A stretch of DNA of 64,000 bases, taken from Campanula takesimana. Taxonomy: Eukaryota > Streptophyta > Magnoliopsida > Asterales > Campanulaceae. Shown here piece by piece: positions 35,736 to 45,814 of the stretch; within the stretch, counting starts at the first letter, position 1, and every line of letters begins with the position of its first letter. A program made the position numbers and the translations under genes. The notes beneath the pieces are model-generated. The model was not told where the DNA came from and searched no databases. It saw only the letters and a program-made list of their open reading frames with translations. The stretch spans positions 744,001 to 808,000 of the forward strand of contig JAOWBW010000599.1 of assembly GCA_026119855.1 (NCBI GenBank). Reading direction: 5' to 3'.

Positions 35736-36046
35736 CTACCTCCGTCCCAACTCAATGCGCACGTTTACTGTTGGGCACAAGATTTAAGGAGAGAGTATTT
35801 ATATTCAAAAGTATTGTGAGTGGAGAATAATGAGTGGTTGGGAGGAAGAAAGAGAATGAGTGGAGAATAATGAGTGGTTGGGAGGAAGAAAGAGAATAAG
35901 TGGAGAATAATGAGTGGTTGGGAGGAAGAGAGAGGATGAGTGGAAGATTATAAAAGTAATAAAAAACTTTCCTTTTTTGGATTGTGCACATATCAACGAC
36001 ACCCACTTAAAAGGTAAGTGTGCACATTGAGCTGGGACGGATTCAT
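35736..36046. mobile_element. Stowaway MITE with internal tandem repeats
   Basis: Left end CTACCTCCGTCCCAACTCAA after TA (35734-35735); right end GTGTGCACATTGAGCTGGGACGGA. The interior contains three near-perfect 42-bp repeats (GTGGAGAATAATGAGTGGTT). The right tip is slightly decayed. Confidence 0.85.
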
Positions 36047-36347
36047 AAAAAAAATTGTTAATTTGGTTGATAAAATCAGAAGAAACAAATTTTGGACAAA
36101 AATATCCCGTGGAATGTGGGCTATAAATTTTGTAGTTGTACTCAGTCGTACCGCTACACAATCGATAATATTGGCTCGAATCTGAGACCTGAGGGTCTGC
36201 AGTCTTAAGTTATAACAGTCAGCTCTCAGTCTGCTTGAATAATTCACTAAGATAGTGTGATCTTGTTGCAAGCCACTCCTATCAACAAAGACCATGCATT
36301 TATGAGAAATTGAATTAAGACGGTTAATAATACCATTTACCAATTAT
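36047..36347. other. Intergenic, no gene seen
   Basis: About 300 bp between two MITE-type elements. A minus-strand open frame (35993-36343) crosses the MITE boundary and shows no domain. Confidence 0.5.
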
Positions 36348-37291
36348 TAGGGGTGGAAATGGTTCGGTTTAACTCGGTATGGGGTAATTCTGGAGCCAAA
36401 CCGCTATAAATCGGTTTGGAGAAATCCCAAACCGAGCTGAACCACAAAATAGTCCAAGCCGAGCTGAGCTAAACCATCACGGTTCGGCTCGGCTCGGTTT
36501 GAACCACGGTCTGATTTTACGGTTTAAACCGTGGCTTAAACCGCGGTTTGAACCACAACTCTTACTAAATAAGTTAATTTTAAATTGTATTCTTGATGTA
36601 ATTAGCTAGGCAGAATGCAGTTAATTTAGGTAAACTTACCGAGAAATTTGTGGTAGTTGTTGTACCCCAATACTTGAGTGCTGCTAAATCATATGACCTT
36701 GCTGCCTTATCCTCCTTGTCATAACCTCCTACATGTACATTAATTTTTGGATATTTTACAATAATCAGTTTTGTAAATTTGGAAAATTAAAAGAAGATAG
36801 TAAATGAGTACAACTCTGCACTCATTTTTACATAAACAGTTTAACGGAAAAGAATTGTAAGAAAATTGTTTCTACTTACCCAAGTAGACTGCAACGAGAT
36901 TATATAAGCCAGCCACATCACATAATTTGATCATCCGGAAAGAAAACCATGACGAGTTAGTACCCATATAATGAAAGTGTTTGTATATTGTCGGTTAAAT
37001 ATACAAAATGATCATTTCATTCCCGGTCATGTCAGACTAATAGACTCATTTTATGACTCGGCTCCACGGTTCAGCTTAACGGATCAGCTCTACGGTTCGG
37101 CTCGTGGTTCAGCTCGAAACGGTTCGGCTCGGTTCGTCTTGAAGGGTCAAACCGTGAGCCAAACCAAACCGTGTGGTTTATCTATTTTCAAAACCGAGCT
37201 GAACCGCATAAGTTTAAAACCGAGCTAAACCGCACGGTTTGGCTCGGCTTGATTCCGAACCACGGTTTGAGCCGAACCATTTCCACCCCTA
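36348..37291. mobile_element. Non-autonomous hAT carrying a captured AP2-domain gene piece
   Basis: TIRs TAGGGGTGGAAATGG / CCATTTCCACCCCTA with the exact 8-bp TSD CCAATTAT (36340-36347 and 37292-37299), diagnostic of hAT. Both subterminal regions (36360-36560 and 37060-37280) are dense in GGTTCGGCTCGG and AACCGNGGTT repeats. There is no transposase. The centre (36640-36888, minus strand) is not hAT sequence but AP2-domain gene sequence with intact splice sites. Confidence 0.93.
36640..36888 (-). pseudogene. Captured AINTEGUMENTA/PLETHORA-type AP2-domain fragment, with intron
   Basis: Minus-strand exon 36640-36728 (89 bp) translates to GYDKEDKAARSYDLAALKYW followed by GTTTTTNFS, the highly conserved second half of an ANT/AIL/PLT-clade AP2 repeat. 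It is preceded by an intron ending TGTAG and followed by a GTAAGT donor. Upstream, after an intron end GTTGCAG, is the 9-nt microexon TCTACTTGG (36880-36888) with donor GTAAGT. It encodes the VYLG junction for which this family is known. Seen: exons, splice sites, intron. Inferred: capture from a host AIL/PLT gene as genomic DNA. There is no start codon, no AP2 repeat start and no second repeat, so it is not a functional gene. It lies antisense to the window. Confidence 0.85.
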
Positions 37292-37299
37292 CCAATTAT

Positions 37300-38114
37300 T
37301 GTGTGCAGTTGGTTGCACCCTCCTTAGTCTCCCAAACCATGGCCCTACCTCAAGAATAAAACATGAATAATATGTCTTAGATTTAATTAAGAATTCTACT
37401 TTTATTATGTTTTAAAAAGATAAATAATAAATAGTGGTTTGATTTTTTTTTTTATTGTTTGTGCATTTAGTGGAGTAATTACAAAAAAATCAACACTCAA
37501 CTAGCTTATTTACTGTCCAGGTACATTACGTATAGGGTTTTCGGCAACTATATCCCAAATTCAATTACAATGTTTATTCATCTTTTATTACTTGCTTAAT
37601 AAGCATGTAAAACAAATGTAATTTATCAATAATAATTTATTTGTTCCGAAAAGTTTTCCCTATTTTGACTTTTTATTATCAATATAAATGAATTTGCACA
37701 AAATATTAATGTCGATCTGATTATTCTAGTAAAATTCTAAAATACTGTAATCGACAAATCATTAAGTAATTTATCAATAATAATTTTTAAAATTTCATTG
37801 TAATCATTTGATTAACATCAATGTTTGGTTAAAGTGTACTTATGTTAAATATAAAAAGTCAAAATGACAAACTTTTCGAAGCAGGGAGAGTATAATATGT
37901 AAAATGGAAAATGGGACCCACTTGTCATTCTCACAAGAAAAACTCCCTACCCACTTTCTCTTTCCTACTTTACTTTTCATACTCTCAACATTTACTTTTT
38001 CTTAATTTCCATGTAAAGTTAAATTAAAAACATTAATTTGGGACAGAGGGAGTACTATAATATAAAGTACACACAAAAAAAGGACTTAATACTCCCCATC
38101 TACATATTTATATA
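37300..38114. repeat. Intergenic DNA with two decayed Stowaway MITEs
   Basis: One spans about 37643-37893 (arms TTCCGAAAAGTTTTCCCTAT and the complementary TGACAAACTTTTCGAAGCAG, ending GGGAGAGTA). Another ends at 38052 (GGGACAGAGGGAGTA) and starts near 37895 with a decayed left tip. The rest is AT-rich without genes. Confidence 0.6.
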
Positions 38115-38375
38115 GTACCTCCGTCCCAGCTCAATGTGCACTTTTACTGTTTATGTGGTCAAATCATTCGAACTTTGACCATTATTTTGTGAAAATCTAG
38201 CTATTATTAATTAATTTTAAATGTTGTTATTGTTTTATCGTTAGAAATAGTATTAATAACATCTTTCAAAATTGCATAGAGATATATAGATTTTCATTAA
38301 ATTAAGGTCAAAGTTCAATAAAATTGATAAAAAAAATCAAACAATGCACATTGAGCTGAGCTGGGACTGAGGTAG
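38115..38375. mobile_element. Stowaway MITE, same family as 49928-50183
   Basis: TA-flanked; ends GTACCTCCGTCCCAGCTCAATG and CTGGGACTGAGGTAG. The interior is the reverse complement of the 49928-50183 element over its length (TTTGACCATTATTTTGTGAA, AATAGTATTAATAACATC). Confidence 0.9.
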
Positions 38376-38396
38376 TATACGTTTGGCCGTAGAAAA

Positions 38397-39935
38397 GAGT
38401 AAACTACCAAATTGACCTGCGTACTATTCCAGATTTTCAATTTGACCTTTGTACTATTGAAACAACAAAAATAACCTGCGTACTATTGATATATTAGCAA
38501 AACTAACCAAAATCGTTATAGAATATTAATAGACGTTAATGGGCGTTAATTATTTAACAGATGTTGCTACCGATATTTTCAAATTGCCCCCTAACCTCCT
38601 TTGACTAGTCAAACATAGCTACTAAATACCCAAACCACCCCCACCTTCAAACAAAACCCTCCCCTCCTTCCCATTTTCAACTCACTCTTTCTCTGTCCAA
38701 AAAAAAACACACACACACACACACACTATGTTAGCGCTCTCTCTCCAAACCCTCACCAGTTCATCTTCTCCGGCCAAACCCTCACCGGTTCATCTTCTCC
38801 GGCAACAGAGACGGGACGGCAGCCTTTCATTTCCTCTCATTCCTTTATCTCTCTCTCAAGATCGCATCTATCACACACACGATCGCTTTCTCCCCCAAAC
38901 TTTCTCTGCGATTGGCAACCTTTTTTACCCTCTGCAAACTCCGATCTACTCGTACACACCCTACACTCTGTTTCCTCCCCGGCGCAAATGGCAGCCCCTC
39001 GCCTTCCACTCCAAACCCCTCGACACCCCCAAAACCTTAGTCGGTACGCTCCGCTTCCCAATCAAAGACCTTGTCGACCCGGACGATTCCACTAAACTCA
39101 GGACGTTCGACCTCCGGCATCCTTCCGGTCGTCCTCAAGGTAAGATCCGTCTCAAGCTCGCTATGGATTTTCGAACCCACTCTATTTTCCGACCTCTGTT
39201 CTTAATTCTCCGATCTCCGCAGCCATGGATTCACAAATGAGGTTATCAAACACGATCTGGGTTTGGGCTTTAATTTGTGATTTTAATTTTGACTTTCTTA
39301 ACTCAGATCTGATTTTGATTTTTTGTTAATTTTTTTCTTGGTTGAAGGATGTACAATCTGGGTTTTCATATTATTAATTCCTAAACTTTTTTTTTCTGAT
39401 TCTTGATAGTTTTGGTGGAGATGGTAGTTTTGAATGGTGGTGTTAGTTTGATGGTTGTGAATAATGGTGGTGACGGTGGTGAGTGGCTATGCTGGGGGTG
39501 GTTTGTGATGGAGGCGATGATGGAACGATGGTTTATGGTGGCGACAGTGTTGGGTGGTGGCGACGGTGTTGATGTTGACGGCGGTGGTGGGTGATGGCGG
39601 CGGACGTGAGTGGTGGCGGAGGTGGTGGTATAAAGTTGACTGCTTGTTCATGTGGTTTGAATCAATAATTGAGAGTTGACTAATGGTGCAGGTGACTTAA
39701 ACGAAAAATATTAAGTTTTTAGGGTGAAAATGGAAACAAATGCATAGATTAGGGCTGAATCAATTATTTAGTTTGTTAAATTTCTAACGCCTGTTAACGT
39801 CCATTACATTTATTAACGATTTTGGTTAATTTTGCTAATTAATCAATAGTACGCATGTTACTTTTGTTGTTTCAATAGTACAAAGGTCAAATTGAAAATC
39901 TGAAATAGTACGCAGGTCAATTTGGTAGTTTACTC
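38397..39935 (+). mobile_element. Pack-MULE carrying a C2-domain gene fragment
   Basis: TIRs of about 170 bp: left GAGTAAACTACCAAATTGAC onward, right its complement ending GGTAGTTTACTC. They correspond along their length (TGCGTACTATT, TTTGACCTTTGTACTATTG, ACCAAAATCGTTA), with perhaps 10-15% divergence. Exact 10-bp TSD CCGTAGAAAA at 38387-38396 and 39936-39945. The length of 1539 bp, long TIRs and 9-10-bp TSD define a Mutator-like element. No transposase is present. The cargo is a GC-rich coding-like segment with C2-domain similarity and a GGTGGT-rich tail. It lies 11 bp from a Stowaway MITE and 244 bp upstream of the AHL start codon. Confidence 0.93.
38728..39240 (+). pseudogene. Captured C2-domain (SRC2-like) gene fragment, 170-codon frame
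   Basis: The frame begins MLALSLQTLTSSSS and ends WIHK at 39240. Residues about 103-145 (LVGTLRFPIKDLVD, then LRTFDLRHPSGRPQGKIRLKL) match the C-terminal half of the C2 domain of plant SRC2/CaLB-type proteins, which end with the characteristic R-x-PSGRPQG-L signature. The N-terminal 100 residues and the last 25 have no resemblance that I can see and are probably untranslated or shifted parent sequence. Local codon use is GC- and C-rich, unlike the surrounding AT-rich DNA. The frame could be expressed from a fortuitous promoter, but no conserved full-length protein is present. Confidence 0.65.
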
Positions 39936-39945
39936 CCGTAGAAAA

Positions 39946-40179
39946 TGGCTGCATCTTCAAATCTACTCTCCCCACTCTCTATTCCCTCTCTTTCCTATTG
40001 GCTCAACCCTTTAAACTCTCCCCTTCTCAAACCTCACCATCCATTTAAATATTCATCTATACACAATATTTTTCTACTTTAAATTTTTTCTCCATTATCA
40101 TACTTTACTTTATTCAATTCAAATCAATCTCTCTCTCTACTGTTTCTCTTTTGTTCTTCTCCTCCCTTCAACTATCTAT
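39946..40179 (+). promoter_or_regulatory. Probable AHL core promoter and 5' UTR
   Basis: Contains a reverse CCAAT box (CCTATTGGCT, about 40000), a TATA-like CATTTAAATATTC at about 40041-40053 and a CT-rich leader (TCTCTCTCTACTG and CTTCTTTTG-like runs) up to the ATG at 40180. The Pack-MULE ends immediately upstream, so any distal promoter elements were displaced by about 1.5 kb. Confidence 0.55.
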
Positions 40180-40986
40180 ATGGCTGGTAATTTAGACTTA
40201 GGCTCAACTTCTCCTTTCAACATCCAAAACCTCCATAACCGACCGGACCTCCACCTTCAGATCCCCAACGCTGACGTCGATGATGATGATAACACCACCA
40301 ACACCCCCGGCTCCGGCGATGTTGTTGGCCGGCGTCCACGCGGCCGACCACCGGGTTCTAAGAACAAGCCGAAGCCACCGGTTATAATAACCCGGGAGAG
40401 TGCTAATACACTGCGGGCTCATATTCTTGAAATTAGTAGCGGATGCGACGTTTTTGAATCCGTCGCTAATTATGCCCGGAAGCGGCAGCGTGGGATTTGT
40501 ATAGTTAGTGGGAGTGGGACGGTGAACAACGTTAGTTTGAGGCAGCCGGCGGCGGCTGGGTCGGTGGTTACTTTACATGGGCGGTTTGAGATACTTTCTT
40601 TGTCGGGTTCTTTCTTGCCGCCCCCGGCTCCGCCTGGTGCGACTAGTTTGACTATTTATTTGGCCGGCGGACAAGGGCAGGTTGTGGGTGGGAACGTTGT
40701 GGGTGCGTTGATTGCTTCCGGGCCGGTTATTGTTATTGCGGCGTCGTTTACTAATGTGGCGTATGAGAGATTGCCGTTGGATGAGGAGGAGCCGTCTAGC
40801 GGCGGCGGTGGGAGTGGCGGTGGTGGTGGAGGAGGTTCTACTTCTAACGGTGGTGGTGCTAACCCTTTTCCTGACCCGTCAATGGGGTTGCCGTTTTTTA
40901 ACTTGCCGTTAAATATGCCGAATGTGCAGCTGCCGGGAGACGGTGGTTGGAATGGAAGCACGGCGAATCGGCCACCACCGTATTAG
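40180..40986 (+). CDS. AHL: AT-hook motif nuclear-localised (AHL) protein, clade A
   Basis: 268 residues, no intron. A variable acidic N-terminus is followed by one type-I AT-hook (residues 51-66, RRPRGRPPGSKNKPKP), which binds the AT-rich minor groove. A PPC/DUF296 domain (about 75-193) follows, with the signature GRFEILS (134-140) and an internal GQGQVVGGNVVGALI; this domain trimerises AHL proteins and recruits partner transcription factors. The tail is Gly/Ser-rich (204-227), then FFNLPLNMPNVQLPGD and a PPPY end. A single type-I hook plus an intronless gene place it in clade A (AHL15-29 of Arabidopsis, which control hypocotyl growth, flowering and senescence). The exact orthologue cannot be chosen. 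It has high-GC coding sequence relative to its flanks and is intact. It is the only convincing host gene in the window. Confidence 0.96.
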   Translation: MAGNLDLGSTSPFNIQNLHNRPDLHLQIPNADVDDDDNTTNTPGSGDVVGRRPRGRPPGSKNKPKPPVIITRESANTLRAHILEISSGCDVFESVANYARKRQRGICIVSGSGTVNNVSLRQPAAAGSVVTLHGRFEILSLSGSFLPPPAPPGATSLTIYLAGGQGQVVGGNVVGALIASGPVIVIAASFTNVAYERLPLDEEEPSSGGGGSGGGGGGGSTSNGGGANPFPDPSMGLPFFNLPLNMPNVQLPGDGGWNGSTANRPPPY

Positions 40987-42150
40987 AGGTCATCAACTGC
41001 ATCCTTGTACAATCAAGTTCTTTATTTTTTTCTTATCTCTTTAATTTCTTTTTTCACTTTTTTGGTTAAGTTAAAAAAACAAAATATCATTTTGGATTTT
41101 AATTACTTTCTATTGTGTTAATTATTGATCCCATCTTTAACTTAATTAGTCTTTGACTTGTGAATATCAAAATCTAGCTAGTTGTTGCTCTTTAGTCATG
41201 AGTACTTTCTTTAGAACATTTTTTTTATTATTTTAAACCAACTTGTGCAATAAGATGAATAATGGGGGCATTAAAAGAAGTGTTTAATTAATACTTCTTT
41301 TACATTAGTTTTAAGGGTTTGTCGATTTAAAAATTGATTCTTTCACTAGTTAAATAACAATTATATCAAAATATATAATTTGGTGTTTTTTTGTATATTT
41401 TTCCAAAATATAAAGGTTGGAAAATCTAGTAGTCTTGTGGATACTTCCCTCCCCAAGGTCCAAGATCACCAAAATCTAACTACTTGACAGTCGAACGCTC
41501 ATTATGATTTAATTAGACGCTCATTATATGATTTATGAACTTGACGGATATATTTGCTCCTACATTGGTTTTGATTTTTTTTTTTTAAATCAATCTCATT
41601 TATAAGATGGACAATGATACACGTAGTAAAAACTCATAGTGAAACTTTGTAATCTGTTGGATGAGTTTTTATCCGTGTAATTAACAAAGATTTATTACAA
41701 TCCAACGAATTACAGAGTTCCACTATTAGTTTTCACTATAAATTTTCATTATACATATCATTATCTTTATTTATAAGATTGATAGACTGCTCAAATGACT
41801 CAGTCCAATCTCCTCTCTCTTAATAAAGTATTTATCTTGGATGAATTAACTAGATATACAAATTTCAGAAAGTTGTTCAAGGTGAAGAAGTGCTTTTTCT
41901 TAGTTAATAACAATAACATAAACATATATGGGAATCATCATTTCCCCTAGTTGCCTACCTTTTGTTGTTCCATGTGTTCAACTCAAAACCATTATAATAT
42001 TACGAGATCGGCTAAGATTGTTCCTATTTCTCTTTTTGAAAATAACTTATTTTTTAATTTTTTTTTTTTTTAAAGGCCTGATAAATTAGTAATGTGTAGA
42101 CATATGTCTGAGAGAGATATATATTCACCACGAATTATTATTTGATTTTA
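40987..42150 (+). other. AHL 3' flank with an inverted-repeat MITE-like element
   Basis: An AT-rich 3' UTR or intergenic region. About 41586-41783 is an imperfect inverted repeat (TCAATCTCATTTATAAGATG on the left, the complement of TATTTATAAGATTGATAG on the right; inner arms GTGAAACTTTGTAATCTGTT and matching complement). No TSD was fixed. No further gene is seen. Confidence 0.5.
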
Positions 42151-42181
42151 CTAGCAATAACCCCGTCCGAAGCACGGGGTC
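42151..42181 (-). mobile_element. Probable Helitron 3' terminus
   Basis: On the minus strand: hairpin ACCCCGT-GCTTCGG-ACGGGGT, then TATTG and CTAG followed by host T. This is the Helitron 3' signature of a GC-rich hairpin just before CTRR, inserted at A/T. The body would extend to higher coordinates; no 5' TC end was identified and no Rep/helicase is present. Confidence 0.5.
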
Positions 42182-43293
42182 TGTAGTACCGACGGATCGT
42201 TTGATAATTTATAAATGTGAAATGTATTTTTTGTAAAATATTTTCTGAAGATAAGATAGTATAAAGTAATAATCTTTCAATGAACCAATTAGTAGTTTAT
42301 AAATATAAGGAGGTCTTTTTATAAAAGTTTTTATGGAGGGATAGAAAGTGTGCATGTGTCTATAAAAACTTAACTTATTACAAGCAATCTGATATTTATA
42401 ATCAAAAATTATAAATTAATTAAAATATATTGAATAATTATCTCTTTAAGTATTAAAAGACAAATGAAGTAATTAAGTATTGCCATAAAAAATTGAATCA
42501 CTAAACAATAGTGAATTTAATAAAATAAAAAAAATAAAAAAAAGAAGAAGTTCTAATTGAAAATAGATGTGGAGTTCAATTAATATAGTAACCCATTTTT
42601 GCAACATAATACTTGCAATTGTATTATGTTGATATATACATAATCTGCATTAAAATCAAGATGAAGTAAATTAAGTATTGCAATCATGCTATGAATGATT
42701 ACATTCACACTGCATTGACCTTTCAAATATTCCAACTACTCCAAAACATAATGATCTGCAGTAAAAAATCAAGAATGATTTAAAGCTAGTAAACATAACA
42801 AAAATATATAAAACATAAATAAAACCCATAATTAACTCTTAAATAAATTTATAATAAAAACCAAATATATAAACATAGCAATAAACACATATTATAACAA
42901 TAAGTTTTAGGTATTCTCATTTTTTTCATAAAATTGCAACAAAAAATTAATGCGAGGAAAAGAATTGCAAAAAATGAACTTTCATGTTATATAACCAAGA
43001 ACTTGGGTGGTCAATTATATCAATTTCAAACATTCAATTTACAACAATAGAAAGACAAATGAATTACAAAAATGTAAAATACTTTTTTTCGTCCTAAAAT
43101 GTACTCATTTTCTTTCTTAGTTAAGAATAAATTCAAACATTTTTTGGAGACAAAAGTAGTATAATATACTTCAAGGTTGAGTTTTGAGCAATAGTATCAC
43201 AAACGCATTGCATTGCTTGGTTGATAAATATGTTCAACAGTGGCCGATTGCATGCGACAACTTTGTCTAACCTCCTTATATTTCAATCTTGGA

Positions 43294-43336
<43 letters not shown>

Positions 43337-44061
43337 AAACAGAAAAAATCACTAAAGAAAATTAAGGACATATATGTATTTAAAATAACATAATAAATTA
43401 TGACAATACTATTATAAATAACTTTTTTTCAAATAAGTTAATGAAATACACATGTTGATGGATAAAGTAAACTCATACTTTCTTCATCTCAGAATAAATA
43501 TATTTTTTCTTTTGATGAAGAGAATAAATATAAATTTGTTTTGGACGGAGGTAATAGTAAAATCGAAAGATATGTAAAAAATTTAATAAGATAATATATG
43601 CAAAAATGTAGAGGTGAAACTTACTCACTATTGCAATTTTTCTCAAACAAACTATTCTTCCTCATCCAATTTGGCCAAAAATGTTCTTCCCAAACCTAAT
43701 GAAAGAAAAAGGAAAAAAAATATGAGAAAATAGTTAAAGCCAAAATCATATAGTACATAGATATAGAGAAAGAATGTTAAATAAATTGTGGAAACAAATG
43801 ACATGAATACATAGAGAAGAAAAGAAGTAGGTGGAAGTCTATAATGTCATAGAACAATAAAAATGATTTTTTCCTTCTATTTTTTTATATTTCCCGCAAA
43901 GACCATCTGCCTTCCAAAGTGAAGATGCATTTTAGATCTTTTTATCTTCAAATTAATGGGGAAATGTAAAAGATATGTTTTAAATAAATATATCTAATAC
44001 ATCATATTCTTTATCAGTTTCTTTTGTAATTCATGCATCAACTTGAAACAATGCATGATAT
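42182..44061. other. AT-rich DNA, possible Helitron body; (GA)n at 43300-43333
   Basis: No open frame or domain. An AG dinucleotide run of about 17 units lies at 43300-43333. The rest is AT-rich with short A runs. The Helitron 5' end may lie in here. Confidence 0.45.
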
Positions 44062-45003
44062 TCAAAGTCATTGAATTATGAAAATTTGACTAGTTAGATA
44101 CTGAAAAATAACTTCTTAATGATCTTATTGTTTATTCAAAGTCATTGAATTATAAAAATTTGATTAGTTGAAAATTGAAAAGTCACTTTTTAATGATCTT
44201 ATTGTTCTTTAATGCATCCACTACCTAGTCTAACACTATATATATAAGAGTATATGTTCTATTATATAATTCTCTTCTTATAGAATCACTAAATTACCTA
44301 ATTTCATATCTATGATTATTACCTCTTATTTTAACCTAGGTAGGAGAATGCCAAAAGTCTCCAAGATTGCAAAAGTCATATTACATGGCATTCTCTAAAT
44401 CAAGAAAAACCCATTTGTGGCTTATGTATCATTCCCATGGTTGATTTCACCAATTTTAAAATACTATAAATATAGATTTCAATATATCTTTTCACTTTCT
44501 ATCATGTAAAATAACTTGATGGTTAAAACATTATGTATTCCATCACAATTCAATGACTTTGAATAATATGTAGTCTCTTGGAGTACATAAACGGTTCAAA
44601 AGCCATTGAATTGTAAATTTAATCAGTTGAAAATTGAAAAGCCACTTCTTAATGATCTTAATCTTCTTGAATGCACCACGAACTACCTAGTCAAATACTA
44701 CCCTATATATAAGATTATATGTCTACCTAATCTAATTCTCTAAATATAAGATACATATTCTATTAGATATCAATCTCTTCTTATAGAATCACTAAGTTAC
44801 CTACTATCATATCTTACCCCTTTACATATCTATGGTTATTACCTTTTATTTTAACATAGGTAGAAGAATGCCAAAAGTCTCTATGATTGCAAAGGTCATA
44901 TTACATGGCATCCTCTAAGTCAAGATAAACTCATTTGTGCGTTATGTGTCATTCACATGGTTGATTTCACCAACTTTAAAATACTATAAGTATAGATTTT
45001 ATT
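44062..45003 (+). repeat. Diverged tandem duplication of about 460 bp
   Basis: 44134-44490 and 44595-45000 share, in order, TTCAAA(A)GYCATTGAATT, CACTACCTAGTC or its variant, TCTTATAGAATCACTAA, AGAATGCCAAAAGTCTC, GTCATATTACATGGCAT and ATGGTTGATTTCACCAA. A partial third copy of the start lies at 44062-44133. No coding capacity. Confidence 0.8.
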
Positions 45004-45529
45004 TTACACAACGGAAGAGTGAAATCGAACCTTTGATCTTCATTTAAAAAGAGCTAAAACTCATTATCATTTTCTTATATTTAGAAAAGCTGCTTCTTTT
45101 TTTTTTGTTCCTTTTTCCGTAGCTGTTAGCAACCTAATACAACTTTCTTTCTTCCTTCCTTCCTACTTAAATTGGCCTATCGACAAAACCCATGTGCTTT
45201 GCTTAAGCTTCGGTTTTAATCACTTTTGTATTATTTTTTTTTTAGCAATTTTATCTCTTATACTTTAGATACGCACTCATTTTCCATAAAACTTAAAATA
45301 TGATGGTTAAAATTGCTAAGAAATTGGCTTAATTTTCATCATTTTTGGGTGAAATTAGTGAGTATCTAAGTAAAAGAGTTAAAACTGCTAGAAAAAAACA
45401 ATAGTGGATAAAAACCAAGCTAAAGCAAAATAAGATGGTCGGCAAAGTCGATTGGCCGCTTAAATTTGACCCTAAAATGAGAAGTCACTCAATCTTGAAA
45501 TTTTCATGTATAGTTCTTTCTCACCTAAT
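45004..45529 (+). other. Intergenic, no gene seen
   Basis: AT-rich. The open frame at 45435-45617 runs into the CT/TA microsatellite and is not a gene. Confidence 0.5.
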
Positions 45530-45538
45530 CTCTCTCTC

Positions 45539-45593
<55 letters not shown>
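45530..45593 (+). repeat. (CT)n-(TA)n compound microsatellite
   Basis: CT repeats (with one CCC interruption) from 45530 to 45573, followed by TA repeats to 45593. Confidence 0.95.
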
Positions 45594-45594
<1 letters not shown>

Positions 45595-45610
45595 CATACG
45601 TGTATACAAG

Positions 45611-45798
45611 GTTCTAAAAAACGCTAGGCGGTCAGTAGGCACCGCAGGGGAGCCTAGCGCCTAGGCGGGGCCTAAGCGGATCTAGGCGGGTCCGAGAATT
45701 CAGAAATAACTATAATATCCTAGACGGGACCTAGGCGTTTCATGAACGCTTAGCACCTAAGCGGGGCCTAGGCGGCCTAGACGGACGTCTTTTAGAAC
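45611..45798. mobile_element. GC-rich MITE built from CTAGGCGG repeats
   Basis: Ends GTTCTAAAA / TTTTAGAAC. The interior is dense in CTAGGCGG, GGGGCCTAGGCG and GGACCTAGGCG, with long internal complementarity. G+C is far above its surroundings and it sits between two TA-repeat tracts. Superfamily uncertain; hAT-type is my guess. No clear TSD, because the flanks are repetitive. Confidence 0.6.
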
Positions 45799-45814
45799 AC
45801 TATGTGTATATATA

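Noticed and set aside
39403..39594. Gly/Val/Met-rich open frame
   Set aside because: GGTGGT-type low-complexity sequence inside the Pack-MULE cargo; no domain.
45435..45617. 60-codon frame ending in Ser/Leu and Tyr/Ile runs
   Set aside because: Encoded mostly by the CT and TA microsatellites.
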